64,000 nt of DNA from Stenotrophomonas maltophilia (GTDB lineage: Bacteria > Pseudomonadota > Gammaproteobacteria > Xanthomonadales > Xanthomonadaceae), in contig NZ_RAUX01000012.1 in assembly GCF_013464485.1 (NCBI RefSeq), forward strand, positions 23,251-87,250. The letters are read 5' to 3'. The notes beneath the pieces were generated by a model. It was not told the origin of the DNA. It did not search any database and saw only the letters and a list, made by a program, of their open reading frames with translations. The position numbers and the translations under genes were made by a program. Below, piece by piece: positions 1 to 9,019 of this stretch; position 1 is the stretch's first letter, and each line of letters begins with the position of its first letter.

Positions 1-40
1 GGCCGGCATTGCCTGGTTGCCGAGCAGCGGCCGGCACTAC
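1..40 (-). repeat. SMAG-type GTAG palindrome
   Basis: Read on the minus strand, positions 40 to 18 give GTAGTGCCGGCCGCTGCTCG, the GTAG-headed head-and-stem layout of Stenotrophomonas SMAG/REP elements. It lies downstream of the corA stop and may continue left of the window. Confidence 0.6.
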
Positions 41-80
41 CAGAAGCGGGTCATGCGCCAGGATCCACGGTCGATACGCT

Positions 81-1103
81 CTACAGCCAGCCCGAACGCT
101 TGAACAACCGGTACAGGCCCACGCACACGCCGCCCACGCCAACGATCATCAGCGGATAGGCCCACGGCTGGTTCAACTCCGGCATGTGGCTGAAGTTCAT
201 GCCGTACCAGCTGGTGATCAGCGTCGGCGCCGCCAGCAGCGCGGCCCAGGCACCCAATCGCTTCACCGTCTCGCCCTGTGCCAGCGTCACCAGCGACAGG
301 TTCACGCTCAGTGCGGTACCCAGCATCTCGCGCAGGGTGTCGATCACATCGCTGATGCGCACCGCATGGTCATGCACGTCACGCACGTACAGCTTCACTT
401 CGTCGGGAATCAGATCGCCCTGGTAGCGCCGGATCTGGGCCAGCACGTCCTGCAGCGGCGCCACCGCCATGCGCATCTTGTTCAGTTCGCGCTTGAGCTC
501 GTACAGCCGCACCACCGTGCTGCGCTTGTAGGTGTCGGCGAAGATGTCCTTTTCCAGCAGGTCCAGCGTGTCGCGGAAGCGGTGCACGATGGGCAGGTAG
601 TTGTCGACCACGAAGTCGGTCACCGCATACAGGCAGTACGACGGGCCCATCTTCAGCAGCTGCGGCTCGCGCTCGACCCGCGCGCGTACCGGCGCGTAGG
701 ACAGCGAGGCGCCATGGCGCACCGTCACCAGGAAGCGTGGGCCGAGGAAGGCATGGGTCTCGCCGTACTGGATGCGTTCGTCGACCATCTGCGCGGTGGT
801 CACCACCACGAACAGTGAATTGCCATAGGTCTCGACCTTGGGCCGCTGGTGCGCGTTGCGCGCATCCTCGATGGCCAGGTCGTGCAGGCAGAATTCCTCC
901 TGCAGTTTCAGCAGCACGTCTTCGTTGGGGTCGTACAGGCCGACCCAGACGAAGCCGTTGCCGCTGGCAATGACATCGCTGATGGCGTCCAGGCTGATGT
1001 CGTGGCGTTTGCCCTCGTCATCGTAATGGACGCAGTTGATGACGCAGGTCGGGTTGGCCGAAGCAGGGGCCGAAGCGGTAGCGGGCAATGACATGCCCGC
1101 CAT
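81..1103 (-). CDS. corA: CorA family magnesium/cobalt transporter
   Basis: A 340-residue inner membrane divalent cation channel of the CorA family. Most of the protein is a charged cytoplasmic domain. The C-terminus has two hydrophobic helices (about 283-299 and 316-333) separated by the family signature YGMNF (GMN at about 301-303), which forms the selectivity filter in known CorA proteins. The length fits the family. It is the last gene of the minus-strand run phoH-ybeY-unknown-corC-DUF4105-corA and starts 6 bases after the DUF4105 stop, so it is probably co-transcribed. A second ATG three codons downstream is an equally possible start. CorC upstream is also linked to Mg/Co handling, which supports a metal-related operon. 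Confidence 0.93.
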   Translation of the reverse strand: MAGMSLPATASAPASANPTCVINCVHYDDEGKRHDISLDAISDVIASGNGFVWVGLYDPNEDVLLKLQEEFCLHDLAIEDARNAHQRPKVETYGNSLFVVVTTAQMVDERIQYGETHAFLGPRFLVTVRHGASLSYAPVRARVEREPQLLKMGPSYCLYAVTDFVVDNYLPIVHRFRDTLDLLEKDIFADTYKRSTVVRLYELKRELNKMRMAVAPLQDVLAQIRRYQGDLIPDEVKLYVRDVHDHAVRISDVIDTLREMLGTALSVNLSLVTLAQGETVKRLGAWAALLAAPTLITSWYGMNFSHMPELNQPWAYPLMIVGVGGVCVGLYRLFKRSGWL

Positions 1104-1109
1104 CGTGCG

Positions 1110-2360
1110 TCAGGGCCGTGTTTCGGACAAGTGAGGACGACGCCCCAGCACCCACGCCAGGGCGACGTGCACCGGCAACAGCAGCACGATCCACTGCACG
1201 TTGTACTGTGCCTGCAGGCTCAGCCAGTGCAGCACCAGCGCGGCCACGGCCTGCACCGCCAGCAGCCACAGCACCACCCTGAACATGCGCCCCGGCACGC
1301 GCCGACGCAGCATGGCGATCGCACCCGGAAGCAGCAGCACGGCCAGCGGCGAAAGCAGCAGCAGGTTGCGGTTGGCCCAGGCGGCGTAGTGGATGCTGAA
1401 GCCCCACAGGAACGCCAGCACGCCGCCGAACAGCGCACACAGCAGCCAGAATGGCAGGGCGAGCCCGGCCAGCAGGCGCGGACGGCGGCGCAGCGCCAGC
1501 ACGCCGGCGGCGATCACCAGGCCGCACAGCAGCCACGGCCACCAGCGGCGCGCGAATTCCTTCGGCTCCGGATCGATACGGTGCGGCAGCAGTTCCTGTT
1601 CGGACTGCACCAGCGGACGGCCATCGCTGTTACGTGCCTGGCGCAGCGCATCGGCCAGGCGCATCGGTACGAAGGCTTCCTGCCAGCGCGACAGCGGCTG
1701 GTCGGCGAACGGCCCCAGGCCTACATCGAAGCCCAGCCACATCCACGGTGCCGGCGACGCCAGGCGCACCGATTCACTGCGGTAGGTGTTGCCGCGCGAA
1801 CGACCGGCCAGTTGCGACTGCAGACCACCACCCAGTGCCTTGTCCACCGTGTCGCGCACCATCGTGGCGCAGTTGGCGGTGTAGTAGTCGTAGTGGTAAC
1901 GCGCGTTTTCCGGCTTGGCCCGCTCGGCCAGATCGGCAGCGAGCGCACGTGCCTGGTCGGGGCGCAGGTCCAGCCACTGCACGCTGGCACCGCGGCCGGT
2001 CTCGTCGTAGTACGACAGGTCCTGCTGCAGCGGCAGCGCCACCAGGTAATACATCATGTCGCCGCGTGCGAAGCGGCTGATGAAATCGTCTTCGGACGGA
2101 TCGAAGTAGCCGAAGTTGTACGAGGTCGCTTCGCCGCTGACCGGATCAAGCACGACGATGGCGTCGTGGCCGAAGCGTTCGAAGAACACCGTGCCCGGCT
2201 GCATGGTCACCACGCCGATGCGCGGAGCAGGGGCTTCGGCGTTGGTCGCGGGTACGGCAGGCGTGGCTGCCGCCGGCTGCGCGAAGGCGGCCAGCGGCAG
2301 GGCCGTGGCCAGCACGCACAGTGCCAGCCACACCATGAGGATCAGGCCGCGGCGCTTCAA
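1110..2360 (-). CDS. DUF4105 (Lnb-type periplasmic domain) membrane protein
   Basis: A 416-residue protein with an N-terminal signal peptide (hydrophobic stretch at about 8-27, ending in AFAQ), a periplasmic domain of about 230 residues and several hydrophobic helices in the last 140 residues. The periplasmic part carries FGHDAIVV, YNFGYFD and YDYYTANCATMVRD, which fit the DUF4105 family with its conserved Cys/His residues, suggestive of a papain-like or NlpC-like fold. Substrate and reaction are not known to me. The start overlaps the corC stop by 4 bases, so the two are translationally linked. Lnt often follows corC in other proteobacteria, and here this protein takes that place. Confidence 0.8.
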   Translation of the reverse strand: MKRRGLILMVWLALCVLATALPLAAFAQPAAATPAVPATNAEAPAPRIGVVTMQPGTVFFERFGHDAIVVLDPVSGEATSYNFGYFDPSEDDFISRFARGDMMYYLVALPLQQDLSYYDETGRGASVQWLDLRPDQARALAADLAERAKPENARYHYDYYTANCATMVRDTVDKALGGGLQSQLAGRSRGNTYRSESVRLASPAPWMWLGFDVGLGPFADQPLSRWQEAFVPMRLADALRQARNSDGRPLVQSEQELLPHRIDPEPKEFARRWWPWLLCGLVIAAGVLALRRRPRLLAGLALPFWLLCALFGGVLAFLWGFSIHYAAWANRNLLLLSPLAVLLLPGAIAMLRRRVPGRMFRVVLWLLAVQAVAALVLHWLSLQAQYNVQWIVLLLPVHVALAWVLGRRPHLSETRP

Positions 2361-3238
2361 GCGTCGTCCTGCGCGTCCGGCGGCAGCACGGTCACGTGGA
2401 AGGCCTGTACCCGGCGCGCATCGGCGCGGGCCACGCGGAACATGAAGCGGTCCAGCGCCAATTCGTCCCCGACTTCCGGCAGGTGGCCCACGGCCTCGGT
2501 GACCAGGCCGCCGATGGTGTCGTAGTCCTCGTCGGAGAAGGTGGCACCGAAGCGTTCGTTGAAGTCGCCGATCGGCGTCAGCGCGTCGACCACGTACTGG
2601 CCATCGGACTGGATCGCGATCTGCGCCGACGGATCCTCGGCTTCGTCATGCTCGTCATCGATCTCGCCGACGATCTGCTCCAGCACGTCCTCGATGGTGA
2701 CCAGGCCGGCGACACCGCCGTACTCGTCCACCACGATGGCCATGTGGTTGCGCGACAGGCGGAATTCCTTCAACAGCACGTTGAGCTTCTTCGCTTCCGG
2801 GATCAGCACCGCCGGGCGCAGCAGCTCGCGCACGTTGGCCGGACCGTTGTCGGCCACCACACCGCGCAGCAGGTCCTTGGCCAGCAGGATGCCAAGGATG
2901 TCGTCCTTGTTCTCGCCGTGCACCGGGAAGCGTGAATGGCCTGATTCGACCACCTGCTTCATCAGTTCCAGGAAGGGCGCCTCAACCGGCAGCGAGACCA
3001 TCTGCGAGCGCGAGATCATCACGTCGCCCACGGTCAGCTCGGCCACCGAAATGGCGCCTTCCATCATCTTCAGGGTATCGGCGGCGATCAGACCCTCTTC
3101 CTGCGCGGTGTGCAGGACAGCGACCAGCTCGTCGCGGGTATGGGGTTCGCCGGAGAAGGCGGAGGTCAGGCGTTCAAGCCAGCCGCGCTTCTTTTCACTG
3201 TGCTCCGCAGGGGAGCTACTACTGTCGTCTTCTGACAT
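2357..3238 (-). CDS. corC: CorC/HlyC-type CBS-domain protein
   Basis: A 293-residue soluble protein of the CorC (YbeX) type, proposed to help CorA-linked Mg and Co efflux. It has an acidic, serine-rich N-terminus, then two CBS domains spanning roughly residues 70-195 (MISRSQMVSLP at the start of the first, MAIVVDEYGGVAGLVTIED in the second), then a CorC_HlyC C-terminal domain (about 205-285, with YDTIGGLV). There is no transmembrane domain, as expected for the short CorC form. It sits in the minus-strand run with phoH and ybeY, the same grouping as E. coli ybeZYX, although one unrelated gene lies between it and ybeY. About 60 bases separate it from that gene. Confidence 0.92.
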   Translation of the reverse strand: MSEDDSSSSPAEHSEKKRGWLERLTSAFSGEPHTRDELVAVLHTAQEEGLIAADTLKMMEGAISVAELTVGDVMISRSQMVSLPVEAPFLELMKQVVESGHSRFPVHGENKDDILGILLAKDLLRGVVADNGPANVRELLRPAVLIPEAKKLNVLLKEFRLSRNHMAIVVDEYGGVAGLVTIEDVLEQIVGEIDDEHDEAEDPSAQIAIQSDGQYVVDALTPIGDFNERFGATFSDEDYDTIGGLVTEAVGHLPEVGDELALDRFMFRVARADARRVQAFHVTVLPPDAQDDA

Positions 3239-3302
3239 CTCTGGAAAAAAGGCACCCGGCAGGCCGGGCGTTGGCCCAAGTCTAGCAGGATGTGGCGGCC
3301 TG

Positions 3303-3851
3303 TCAGTGACTGCTGGTGGCCGGGGCAGAGGCGCCCGGGGTTGCCGCCTCCTCGGGCAGATCCAGGCTGTAGGTGCAGCCGGCCAGGGTCTTGCCGGGGT
3401 GGGAGGCCACGGTGGAGACGCTGAGGATGATCGACTCGATCCGGGCCTCGCCGGTCTTCGAGTCGGTCACGTCGCGGCTGACCACTTCGCGGCCGGCCAT
3501 GAACTTGCCGTCCTGGTCGTAGCCGGTCTCCAGTTCCAGGCGCTTGGCCAGCGGTCGCGGGTCGGGCAGGTCGAGGATCGCCATCACACTGGCGCCGGCC
3601 ACCGCCACCCGCTCGGTGTTCACGCCGAACACGCTGATCGGCTGGGCCAGGCGGTACTCGCTGATGAACGGGTTGCCCTGCGGCAGCGGCTGCAGGGCCT
3701 GTGCCACGGCCTTCAATGGGTCGGCCAGCAGCGGGGCGAGCGTGGCGTGGTCGGCCACGCCCTGGCGGCATTCGATCAGGGCCGGGAGGTCAAGCGCCGC
3801 GGCAGGGGCGGACACGGCAAGCAACAGGGGCAGGGCAGTACGCAGCGGCAC
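3303..3851 (-). CDS. Secreted protein of unknown function
   Basis: A 182-residue protein I do not recognise. The first 19 residues look like a Sec signal peptide (hydrophobic core, then APAAA), so the mature protein should be periplasmic or exported. The mature part has two cysteines (ECRQG near residue 28, AGCTYS near 160) that could form a disulphide, and a low-complexity Ala/Thr/Pro/Ser tail. It lies between ybeY and corC on the same strand, a pair that is normally adjacent, so it looks like an insertion into an otherwise conserved operon. Base composition resembles its neighbours, so recent transfer is not obvious. Confidence 0.75.
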   Translation of the reverse strand: MPLRTALPLLLAVSAPAAALDLPALIECRQGVADHATLAPLLADPLKAVAQALQPLPQGNPFISEYRLAQPISVFGVNTERVAVAGASVMAILDLPDPRPLAKRLELETGYDQDGKFMAGREVVSRDVTDSKTGEARIESIILSVSTVASHPGKTLAGCTYSLDLPEEAATPGASAPATSSH

Positions 3852-3865
3852 GAAAGGGGTTCCGT

Positions 3866-3890
3866 TGTAGAGCCGAGCCCATGCCCGGCT
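3866..3890 (+). repeat. SMAG-type GTAG palindrome
   Basis: A single stem of the form GTAGAGCCGAGCCCATGCCCGGCT in the 99-base gap between ybeY and the unknown secreted protein. It may act as a hairpin that modulates read-through inside the phoH operon. Confidence 0.6.
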
Positions 3891-3950
3891 GCATTTCGGT
3901 CAAGTCCGGTGGGAGCCGCCGAGCGCAGGCCCGGCGTTGAAATGGTCCGC

Positions 3951-4436
3951 TCAGCGCTCGCCGGCATACGGATCGGCGATACCGAGCTCGGCCAGGATCT
4001 CGCGCTCCAGCTGTTCCATCGCCTCGGCTTCCTTGTCGTCCTCGTGGTCCCAGCCGAGCAGATGCAGCACACCGTGCACGGTCAGGTGCGCATAGTGGGC
4101 ATTGAGCGCCTTGCCCTGTTCGTCAGCCTCGCGGGCCACTACCGGCGCGCAGATCACCAGGTCGCCCAGCAGCGGGAACTTCACGCCCTTGGGCAGGCCT
4201 TCAGGCACTTCGGCCGGGAAGCTGAGCACATTGGTGGCGTAGTCCTTGCCACGGTAATGCCGGTTCAATGACTGCCCTTCCTTGGCGTCGACCACGCGGA
4301 TGGCCAGGTCGGCCTCGCGGATCCGGCCCTTCAGCGCGGCGGCCACCCACTTGCGGAAACTCACCGCGGCCGGCAGGCCGGCACGCGGCAGGGCATAGCT
4401 GACGGCGACGTCCAGTCGCACGGGACCACGGGTCAT
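3951..4436 (-). CDS. ybeY: Endoribonuclease YbeY
   Basis: A 161-residue single-strand endoribonuclease that takes part in 16S rRNA 3' end maturation and late 70S ribosome quality control. The zinc-binding motif H-x3-H-x5-H is present as [11 protein letters not shown] in the C-terminal third, and NVLSFP in the middle is also typical of the family. The length is normal. The ATG overlaps the phoH stop by 4 bases, so translation is coupled to phoH, the usual arrangement of these two genes in proteobacteria. Confidence 0.96.
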   Translation of the reverse strand: MTRGPVRLDVAVSYALPRAGLPAAVSFRKWVAAALKGRIREADLAIRVVDAKEGQSLNRHYRGKDYATNVLSFPAEVPEGLPKGVKFPLLGDLVICAPVVAREADEQGKALNAHYAHLTVHGVLHLLGWDHEDDKEAEAMEQLEREILAELGIADPYAGER

Positions 4437-5419
4437 GGAGTTGCTCCAGGTTGGATCTGATGCAGGTCGCGGCGATCGTAGGCGCTGACGATGCGCGCCA
4501 CCAGCGGATGGCGGACCACGTCCCGGGATTCGAAGAAGGTGAAGCTGACGCCTTCGACGTCGCGCAGCACATCGATGGCATCGCGCAGGCCGGACTTCAC
4601 ATGCTTGGGCAGGTCGGTCTGGGTCAGGTCACCGGTGACCACGGCAGTCGAGCCGTAGCCCAGGCGGGTCAGGAACATCTTCATCTGTTCGATGGTGGTG
4701 TTCTGCGCTTCGTCCAGGATCACGAACGCATCGTTGAGCGTGCGGCCGCGCATGTAGGCCAGCGGCGCGATCTCGATGACGTTCTTTTCCAGCAGCTTGA
4801 CCACTTTTTCCACGCCCATCATCTCGTACAGGGCGTCGTACAGCGGGCGCAGGTAGGGGTCGACCTTCTGGCTCAGGTCGCCGGGCAGGAAGCCCAGCTT
4901 CTCGCCGGCTTCCACCGCCGGGCGCACCAGGATCAGGCGCTGTACCCGCGATTCGTTCAGCGCTTCGACCGCGCTGGCCACGGCCAGGAAGGTCTTGCCG
5001 GTACCGGCCGGGCCGATGCCGAAATTGATGTCATGGGTGGCGATCTGGTGCAGGTAGCGGCCCTGGTTGGCACCGCGGCCACGCACCGTGCCGCGCTTGA
5101 CCTTGATCGCCACGTCCTGCGCTTCATACGAGCGCTCGGCGATCTGCTCGACATTGGCCTGCGCCAGGCGCAGATGGATGGCGTGGTTGTCGAACGTGGT
5201 CTCGGCGCTCTCGGCATACAGCGCTTCGACCAGCTTCTGTGCCTCGGCGATGGCCTCGCCGGGCCCGCTGATACGGAACACGAAGCCACGGTTGGCGATT
5301 TCCACGCCCAGTTTCAGTTCGATCTGTCGCAAATGACCGTCGAACGGGCCACACAGGTTGGCCAGCCGCTCATTGTCTTCCGGCGACAGGGTGAAGTCTC
5401 GGTGCTCGATGCTTTTCAT
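4433..5419 (-). CDS. phoH: PhoH-like ATPase
   Basis: A 328-residue PhoH-family (YbeZ) ATPase thought to act with YbeY in RNA processing. The N-terminus carries a KH-like region (about 20-95), followed by the P-loop [11 protein letters not shown] and the Walker B region [12 protein letters not shown] chose the ATG at 5419 (protein start [11 protein letters not shown]). The open frame runs 126 codons further upstream, but that extension is arginine/proline rich, unlike any PhoH N-terminus, and runs across a non-coding repeat. The start at 5419 gives the family length. It is the first gene of the minus-strand operon ending in corA. Confidence 0.95.
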   Translation of the reverse strand: MKSIEHRDFTLSPEDNERLANLCGPFDGHLRQIELKLGVEIANRGFVFRISGPGEAIAEAQKLVEALYAESAETTFDNHAIHLRLAQANVEQIAERSYEAQDVAIKVKRGTVRGRGANQGRYLHQIATHDINFGIGPAGTGKTFLAVASAVEALNESRVQRLILVRPAVEAGEKLGFLPGDLSQKVDPYLRPLYDALYEMMGVEKVVKLLEKNVIEIAPLAYMRGRTLNDAFVILDEAQNTTIEQMKMFLTRLGYGSTAVVTGDLTQTDLPKHVKSGLRDAIDVLRDVEGVSFTFFESRDVVRHPLVARIVSAYDRRDLHQIQPGATP

Positions 5420-5836
5420 TGCTCGGGGTGGGGCGGACGCCTTCCACCGCAGTGTCTTCAAGGGGAAACAAGGGTAGCGCGCGGGTGCGCGGACGGCCAG
5501 CACGGGCGCGCGATGGAGTTCTCCACACCGGGTGTGGACGGTACCTGCGCAAACCTGTGGATAGACCTCGCCAATGCTTGTGCCACAAGCTGTATGAGCC
5601 GGTGGTGAAAAAAACGTCACGACGGCCGGGAAGGGTGGGGTGCCGGAAACTTGACGGTAGCCCAGTGCAGCAACGAGTATCGACCCGAGCCCCAAGGAAA
5701 CAGGGTCTTCCACCCAGGCCAGCGCTGTGCGCGGGCCGCCCGTGCGGCCCGCTCCCGAACGCAGGAGTCGGGTCACCAGGGTGGAAGTGGCAGGCAAGCC
5801 ATCGCCAGGACAGGAGTGCCTGGCCCAGGAGACGTC
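5420..5836. other. 417-base intergenic region between phoH and vgrG
   Basis: No credible gene is seen here. It should hold the phoH promoter (minus) and the vgrG promoter (plus), but I see no convincing sigma-70 or sigma-54 pair. It contains one copy of a roughly 108-base repeat (5523-5630) that recurs at the other end of the T6SS island. Confidence 0.6.
5523..5630 (+). repeat. Island-flanking direct repeat, left copy
   Basis: It starts with the perfect palindrome TCCACACC-G-GGTGTGGA (5522-5538). AACCTGTGGATAG follows 29 bases after CCACACC, then CACAAG, then GTGGTGAAAAAAA. The same blocks occur at 16543-16650 in the same orientation with identical spacing and no gaps. By eye about 60 of 108 positions agree, mostly in these blocks. 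TGTGGATAG is one base off the reverse complement of a DnaA box (TTATCCACA). Function is unknown. Confidence 0.55.
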
Positions 5837-8800
5837 ATGGATGCTTCACACGCGCGAGTCGTACTCGCCTCGTTGGCCGGGCTGGAGCCCGAGCTCCAGC
5901 TGCACCGTCTGCAGGCCGAGGGCCTGCCCCCGCTGCTCGTGGAGCAATGGTGGGGGCACGAGCGCCTCGGCGACGGATTCGATTACTGGGTGGATGTGCT
6001 GCATGTGGATGCCGGCCTGCCCATCAGCGAGGGCCCCGGGCGCAAGGCGACGCTGATCACCCGGTTGGATGACGGTCAGGACCATGTCCGTTGCGGTTAC
6101 ATCGCCGCGATGCGCCTGCTGGATACCGACGGAGGGCTGGCGCGCTACCGCCTGCGCTGCGTGCCGTGGACCTGGTTGTTGGCGCATGCCCGGCACAGCC
6201 GTGTGTACCAGGCGCGCAGCGTGCGCGAGATCGTCGAGGACGTGCTGGGCGGGCATGCCGGGCTGGCCCAGTGGCGCTGGAGCGACGACGCGGTGGCCGA
6301 CCTGGCCGCCGCACCCGTGCGCGGCTACTGCGTGCAGTATCGGGAATCGGACCTGGCCTTCGTGCGGCGTCTGCTGGCCGAAGAGGGGATTGCCGGTGCG
6401 TTCGAAAGCGACGATGAAGGCGCACTGACGCTTGTGCTGTTCTCCGACAGCAGCGCGCAGCCGGAGAATCCGCAGTCAGCCCGCGACGGCGGCATCCGCT
6501 TCCACCGCCATGACGGCACCGAGCAGGCCGATACCCTGCAGGTGCTGGGCACGCGTCGGCAGCTGGGCAGCAACCGACTGTCCTTGGTCACCAGCGACTA
6601 CAAGGGACCGTTGGTGCGCCATGCGCAGCTGCCGTTGCAGGGCGCCGGTCACAGCCCGCGCGAGGTCTACGATCCCGCCGGTGCGCATGCGTTTGCCGAC
6701 GCCGGTGATGGCCAGCGTCGGGCACGGCTGGCCGCCGAAGCCCATGAAGCCGGGTTGGGAGGCTGGTGGGGGGCGGGCACTGTCCGCAGCCTGCAGGCGG
6801 GCCGGTTCATCCGCGTGCTGGCCATGGGCACCGGTCCGGCGCCGGTGATCCTGCCCACCGAGATACTCCATCATGGCTGCAACCCGCTACCCGTCGCGCA
6901 AGGGCGCGATCAGGCGCGAGCTGCGCCGCCGGCACGCTGGCTGTCCGCCAGCGCCACGTTGCCCGGTGCGCCGCTGGAAGCAAGCCCGGCGAGGGGCTAC
7001 GCCAACCGGTTCCGTGCCGTCGACCAGCAGCAGCGCTGGCGTCCGGTCCTGCCCGACGGCACCGGGGAACGTCTGAACCCGCGACCGATCGCGCCGGGCT
7101 ACCAGAGTGCCACGGTGGTGGCCGGCGCAGGTCGTGACGATACCGACCTGCATGCCGACAGCCAGGGCCGGATACGGGTCCGCCTGCATCTGCAGGGAGC
7201 CTCCGATGCGGCCGCCACCTGCTGGATGCGGGTGGCTCAGCGCTATGCTGGGCCGGGTGTAGGGGCGCAGTTCCTGCCCCGCGTGGGCCAGGAGGTGCTG
7301 GTTGGTTTCCTTGAGGGCGACATTGACCGGCCGCTGGTGCTCGGTGCCCTCTACAACGGTCGTGGCGACGCCGGTATCGCCCCCACGCCTGCCGGCGCTG
7401 CCGCGACGGACAGTGGCAGCGGCCTGTTCAAGCAGGCCGCCGACACCCGTCCTAGCGCGCAGGGCAACGCGGCCGGCGGACACGCGCCGGCCTGGCATGC
7501 CATGGCCGCCGGTGACGACCAGCATCGGCATGCCGGTGCGTTGTGGGGCATCCAGTCACGGGAATGGTCCGGCAGTGGCTACAACCGCCTGGTCTTCGAC
7601 GATACCGATGCGCAGCTGCGCCTGCAGCTGGCCAGCAGCCAGGCCCACAGCGAACTGAACCTGGGGCACCTGCTGCACCAGGCCGACAACCATCGCGGTT
7701 CCCTGCGCGGTGAGGGCGTGGAACTGCGCAGCGATGCCTGGGGGGCGCTGCGCGCCGAACGTGGCGCCTGGTTGAGCGCACGCCCGCATACCGCGTTGTC
7801 GCCGGCCGGCGAAGCGGTGCCCGCAGGCGCGCTGCTGCTGCAGGCCACCACGCTGGCGGCCTCCAGTCACAACGTGGCCGCGGTCCAGCATACCGTCGGC
7901 CTGGCCAGTCATGCGCCGCCGGACGACAGCGCCGGTCTGGCTGGCCTGCAGCGGATCGCCCGCGCCATGGTGCCAGGGCAGACCTATGGCCAGGCCCGCG
8001 CGGGCGGCGATGACCGCGCCACGGACGGCAACATCCCGCACACCAGTGAACCCACGCTGGGGCTGCATGGCCACGCGGGGCTGGCGATGGTCACCGGTCA
8101 GGGCCTGCACTGGAGCAGCGCCTGCCAGGTGGTCCTGGCCAGTGGCCAGCACAGTGATGCCAGCGTGGCCGGCAACGCGCGCCTGCACGCGACGCAGGCG
8201 GTCGGCCTGCTGGCCGCCAGCGGTCGGAGGTTTGCCGGCGATGCGGCATTGACCGTGGTAGCGGGGCAGGCAGCGCTGGACGTCCGCGCCCAGTCCGCAG
8301 CGATCACCGTGCAGTCGCGGGCGGCATTGCGTGCCGCCAGCGCCCAGGCCGCTGTCGAGCTGGCCGCGCCGCGCACCCTGCACATCGCCACCGCCGGTGG
8401 TGCCAGCCTCACCCTGGAGGGCGGCAACCTGGTCGTGAACTGTCCCGGCACCATCACCGTGCATGCCGGACAGAAATCCTTCGTCGGGCCTGCGCAGCTC
8501 AGCTACGCGCTCCCGGACATGCCGACCAGCACCCTCAGCGAGCAGATTCCGAAGCTGGCCTTCCGCCTGCAGGACATTCCGGGACCACAGGGGCATCCGC
8601 TGGCAGGCCAGCCCTGGAAGATCGTGCGTACCCGCCAGGCGCTGGACGAGGACATGCGTGATGGCGCGCTGGTACCGGGCAACTGGGCCGAGACCCTTGC
8701 CGAAGGGCAGGCCGACGAGCAGGGCGACGTCAGCCTGGATGACAACCTGTGCGCAAAGATCTGGAACGATGCCGGCCGGTTCCCGGGGCGCCTGTTCCTG

Positions 8801-9019
8801 GTGCATGGGATCGACGTGATTCCCCTGCAGCGTCCGCGCCCCTACAGCAGTTCGCCGGGCGTGCGCGCCACCATGGACACGCTCGAAGCGATCAACTACG
8901 GCAAGACCCTGGCCGACCTTCCGGATGACGCGGCGCTATATGCCTACCGGCAGCGCGCCGAGTACGAATTCCAGTCGCATATCGACGCCGACCCGGCCCA
9001 GCGCAAGGAGATCCAGTGA
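5837..9019 (+). CDS. vgrG: Type VI secretion VgrG spike protein with C-terminal extension
   Basis: A 1060-residue VgrG. The N-terminal half is the gp27/gp5-like spike (phage-tail-like start HARVVLASLAGLEPELQLHRLQAEGL; gp5 OB-fold region with PRVGQEVLVGFLEGDIDRPLVLGALYN near residues 477-510). A T6SS Rhs/Vgr domain and a DUF2345-type repeat-rich beta region follow to about residue 885. The last 175 residues, from about SYALPDMPT on, are an extension not needed for the spike and probably serve as the cargo adaptor. The ATG at 5837 has AGGAG 7 bases upstream; the frame also runs to a TTG at 5651, but that extension has no VgrG similarity. It is coupled to the effector gene by a TGATG overlap. 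Confidence 0.93.
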   Translation: MDASHARVVLASLAGLEPELQLHRLQAEGLPPLLVEQWWGHERLGDGFDYWVDVLHVDAGLPISEGPGRKATLITRLDDGQDHVRCGYIAAMRLLDTDGGLARYRLRCVPWTWLLAHARHSRVYQARSVREIVEDVLGGHAGLAQWRWSDDAVADLAAAPVRGYCVQYRESDLAFVRRLLAEEGIAGAFESDDEGALTLVLFSDSSAQPENPQSARDGGIRFHRHDGTEQADTLQVLGTRRQLGSNRLSLVTSDYKGPLVRHAQLPLQGAGHSPREVYDPAGAHAFADAGDGQRRARLAAEAHEAGLGGWWGAGTVRSLQAGRFIRVLAMGTGPAPVILPTEILHHGCNPLPVAQGRDQARAAPPARWLSASATLPGAPLEASPARGYANRFRAVDQQQRWRPVLPDGTGERLNPRPIAPGYQSATVVAGAGRDDTDLHADSQGRIRVRLHLQGASDAAATCWMRVAQRYAGPGVGAQFLPRVGQEVLVGFLEGDIDRPLVLGALYNGRGDAGIAPTPAGAAATDSGSGLFKQAADTRPSAQGNAAGGHAPAWHAMAAGDDQHRHAGALWGIQSREWSGSGYNRLVFDDTDAQLRLQLASSQAHSELNLGHLLHQADNHRGSLRGEGVELRSDAWGALRAERGAWLSARPHTALSPAGEAVPAGALLLQATTLAASSHNVAAVQHTVGLASHAPPDDSAGLAGLQRIARAMVPGQTYGQARAGGDDRATDGNIPHTSEPTLGLHGHAGLAMVTGQGLHWSSACQVVLASGQHSDASVAGNARLHATQAVGLLAASGRRFAGDAALTVVAGQAALDVRAQSAAITVQSRAALRAASAQAAVELAAPRTLHIATAGGASLTLEGGNLVVNCPGTITVHAGQKSFVGPAQLSYALPDMPTSTLSEQIPKLAFRLQDIPGPQGHPLAGQPWKIVRTRQALDEDMRDGALVPGNWAETLAEGQADEQGDVSLDDNLCAKIWNDAGRFPGRLFLVHGIDVIPLQRPRPYSSSPGVRATMDTLEAINYGKTLADLPDDAALYAYRQRAEYEFQSHIDADPAQRKEIQ

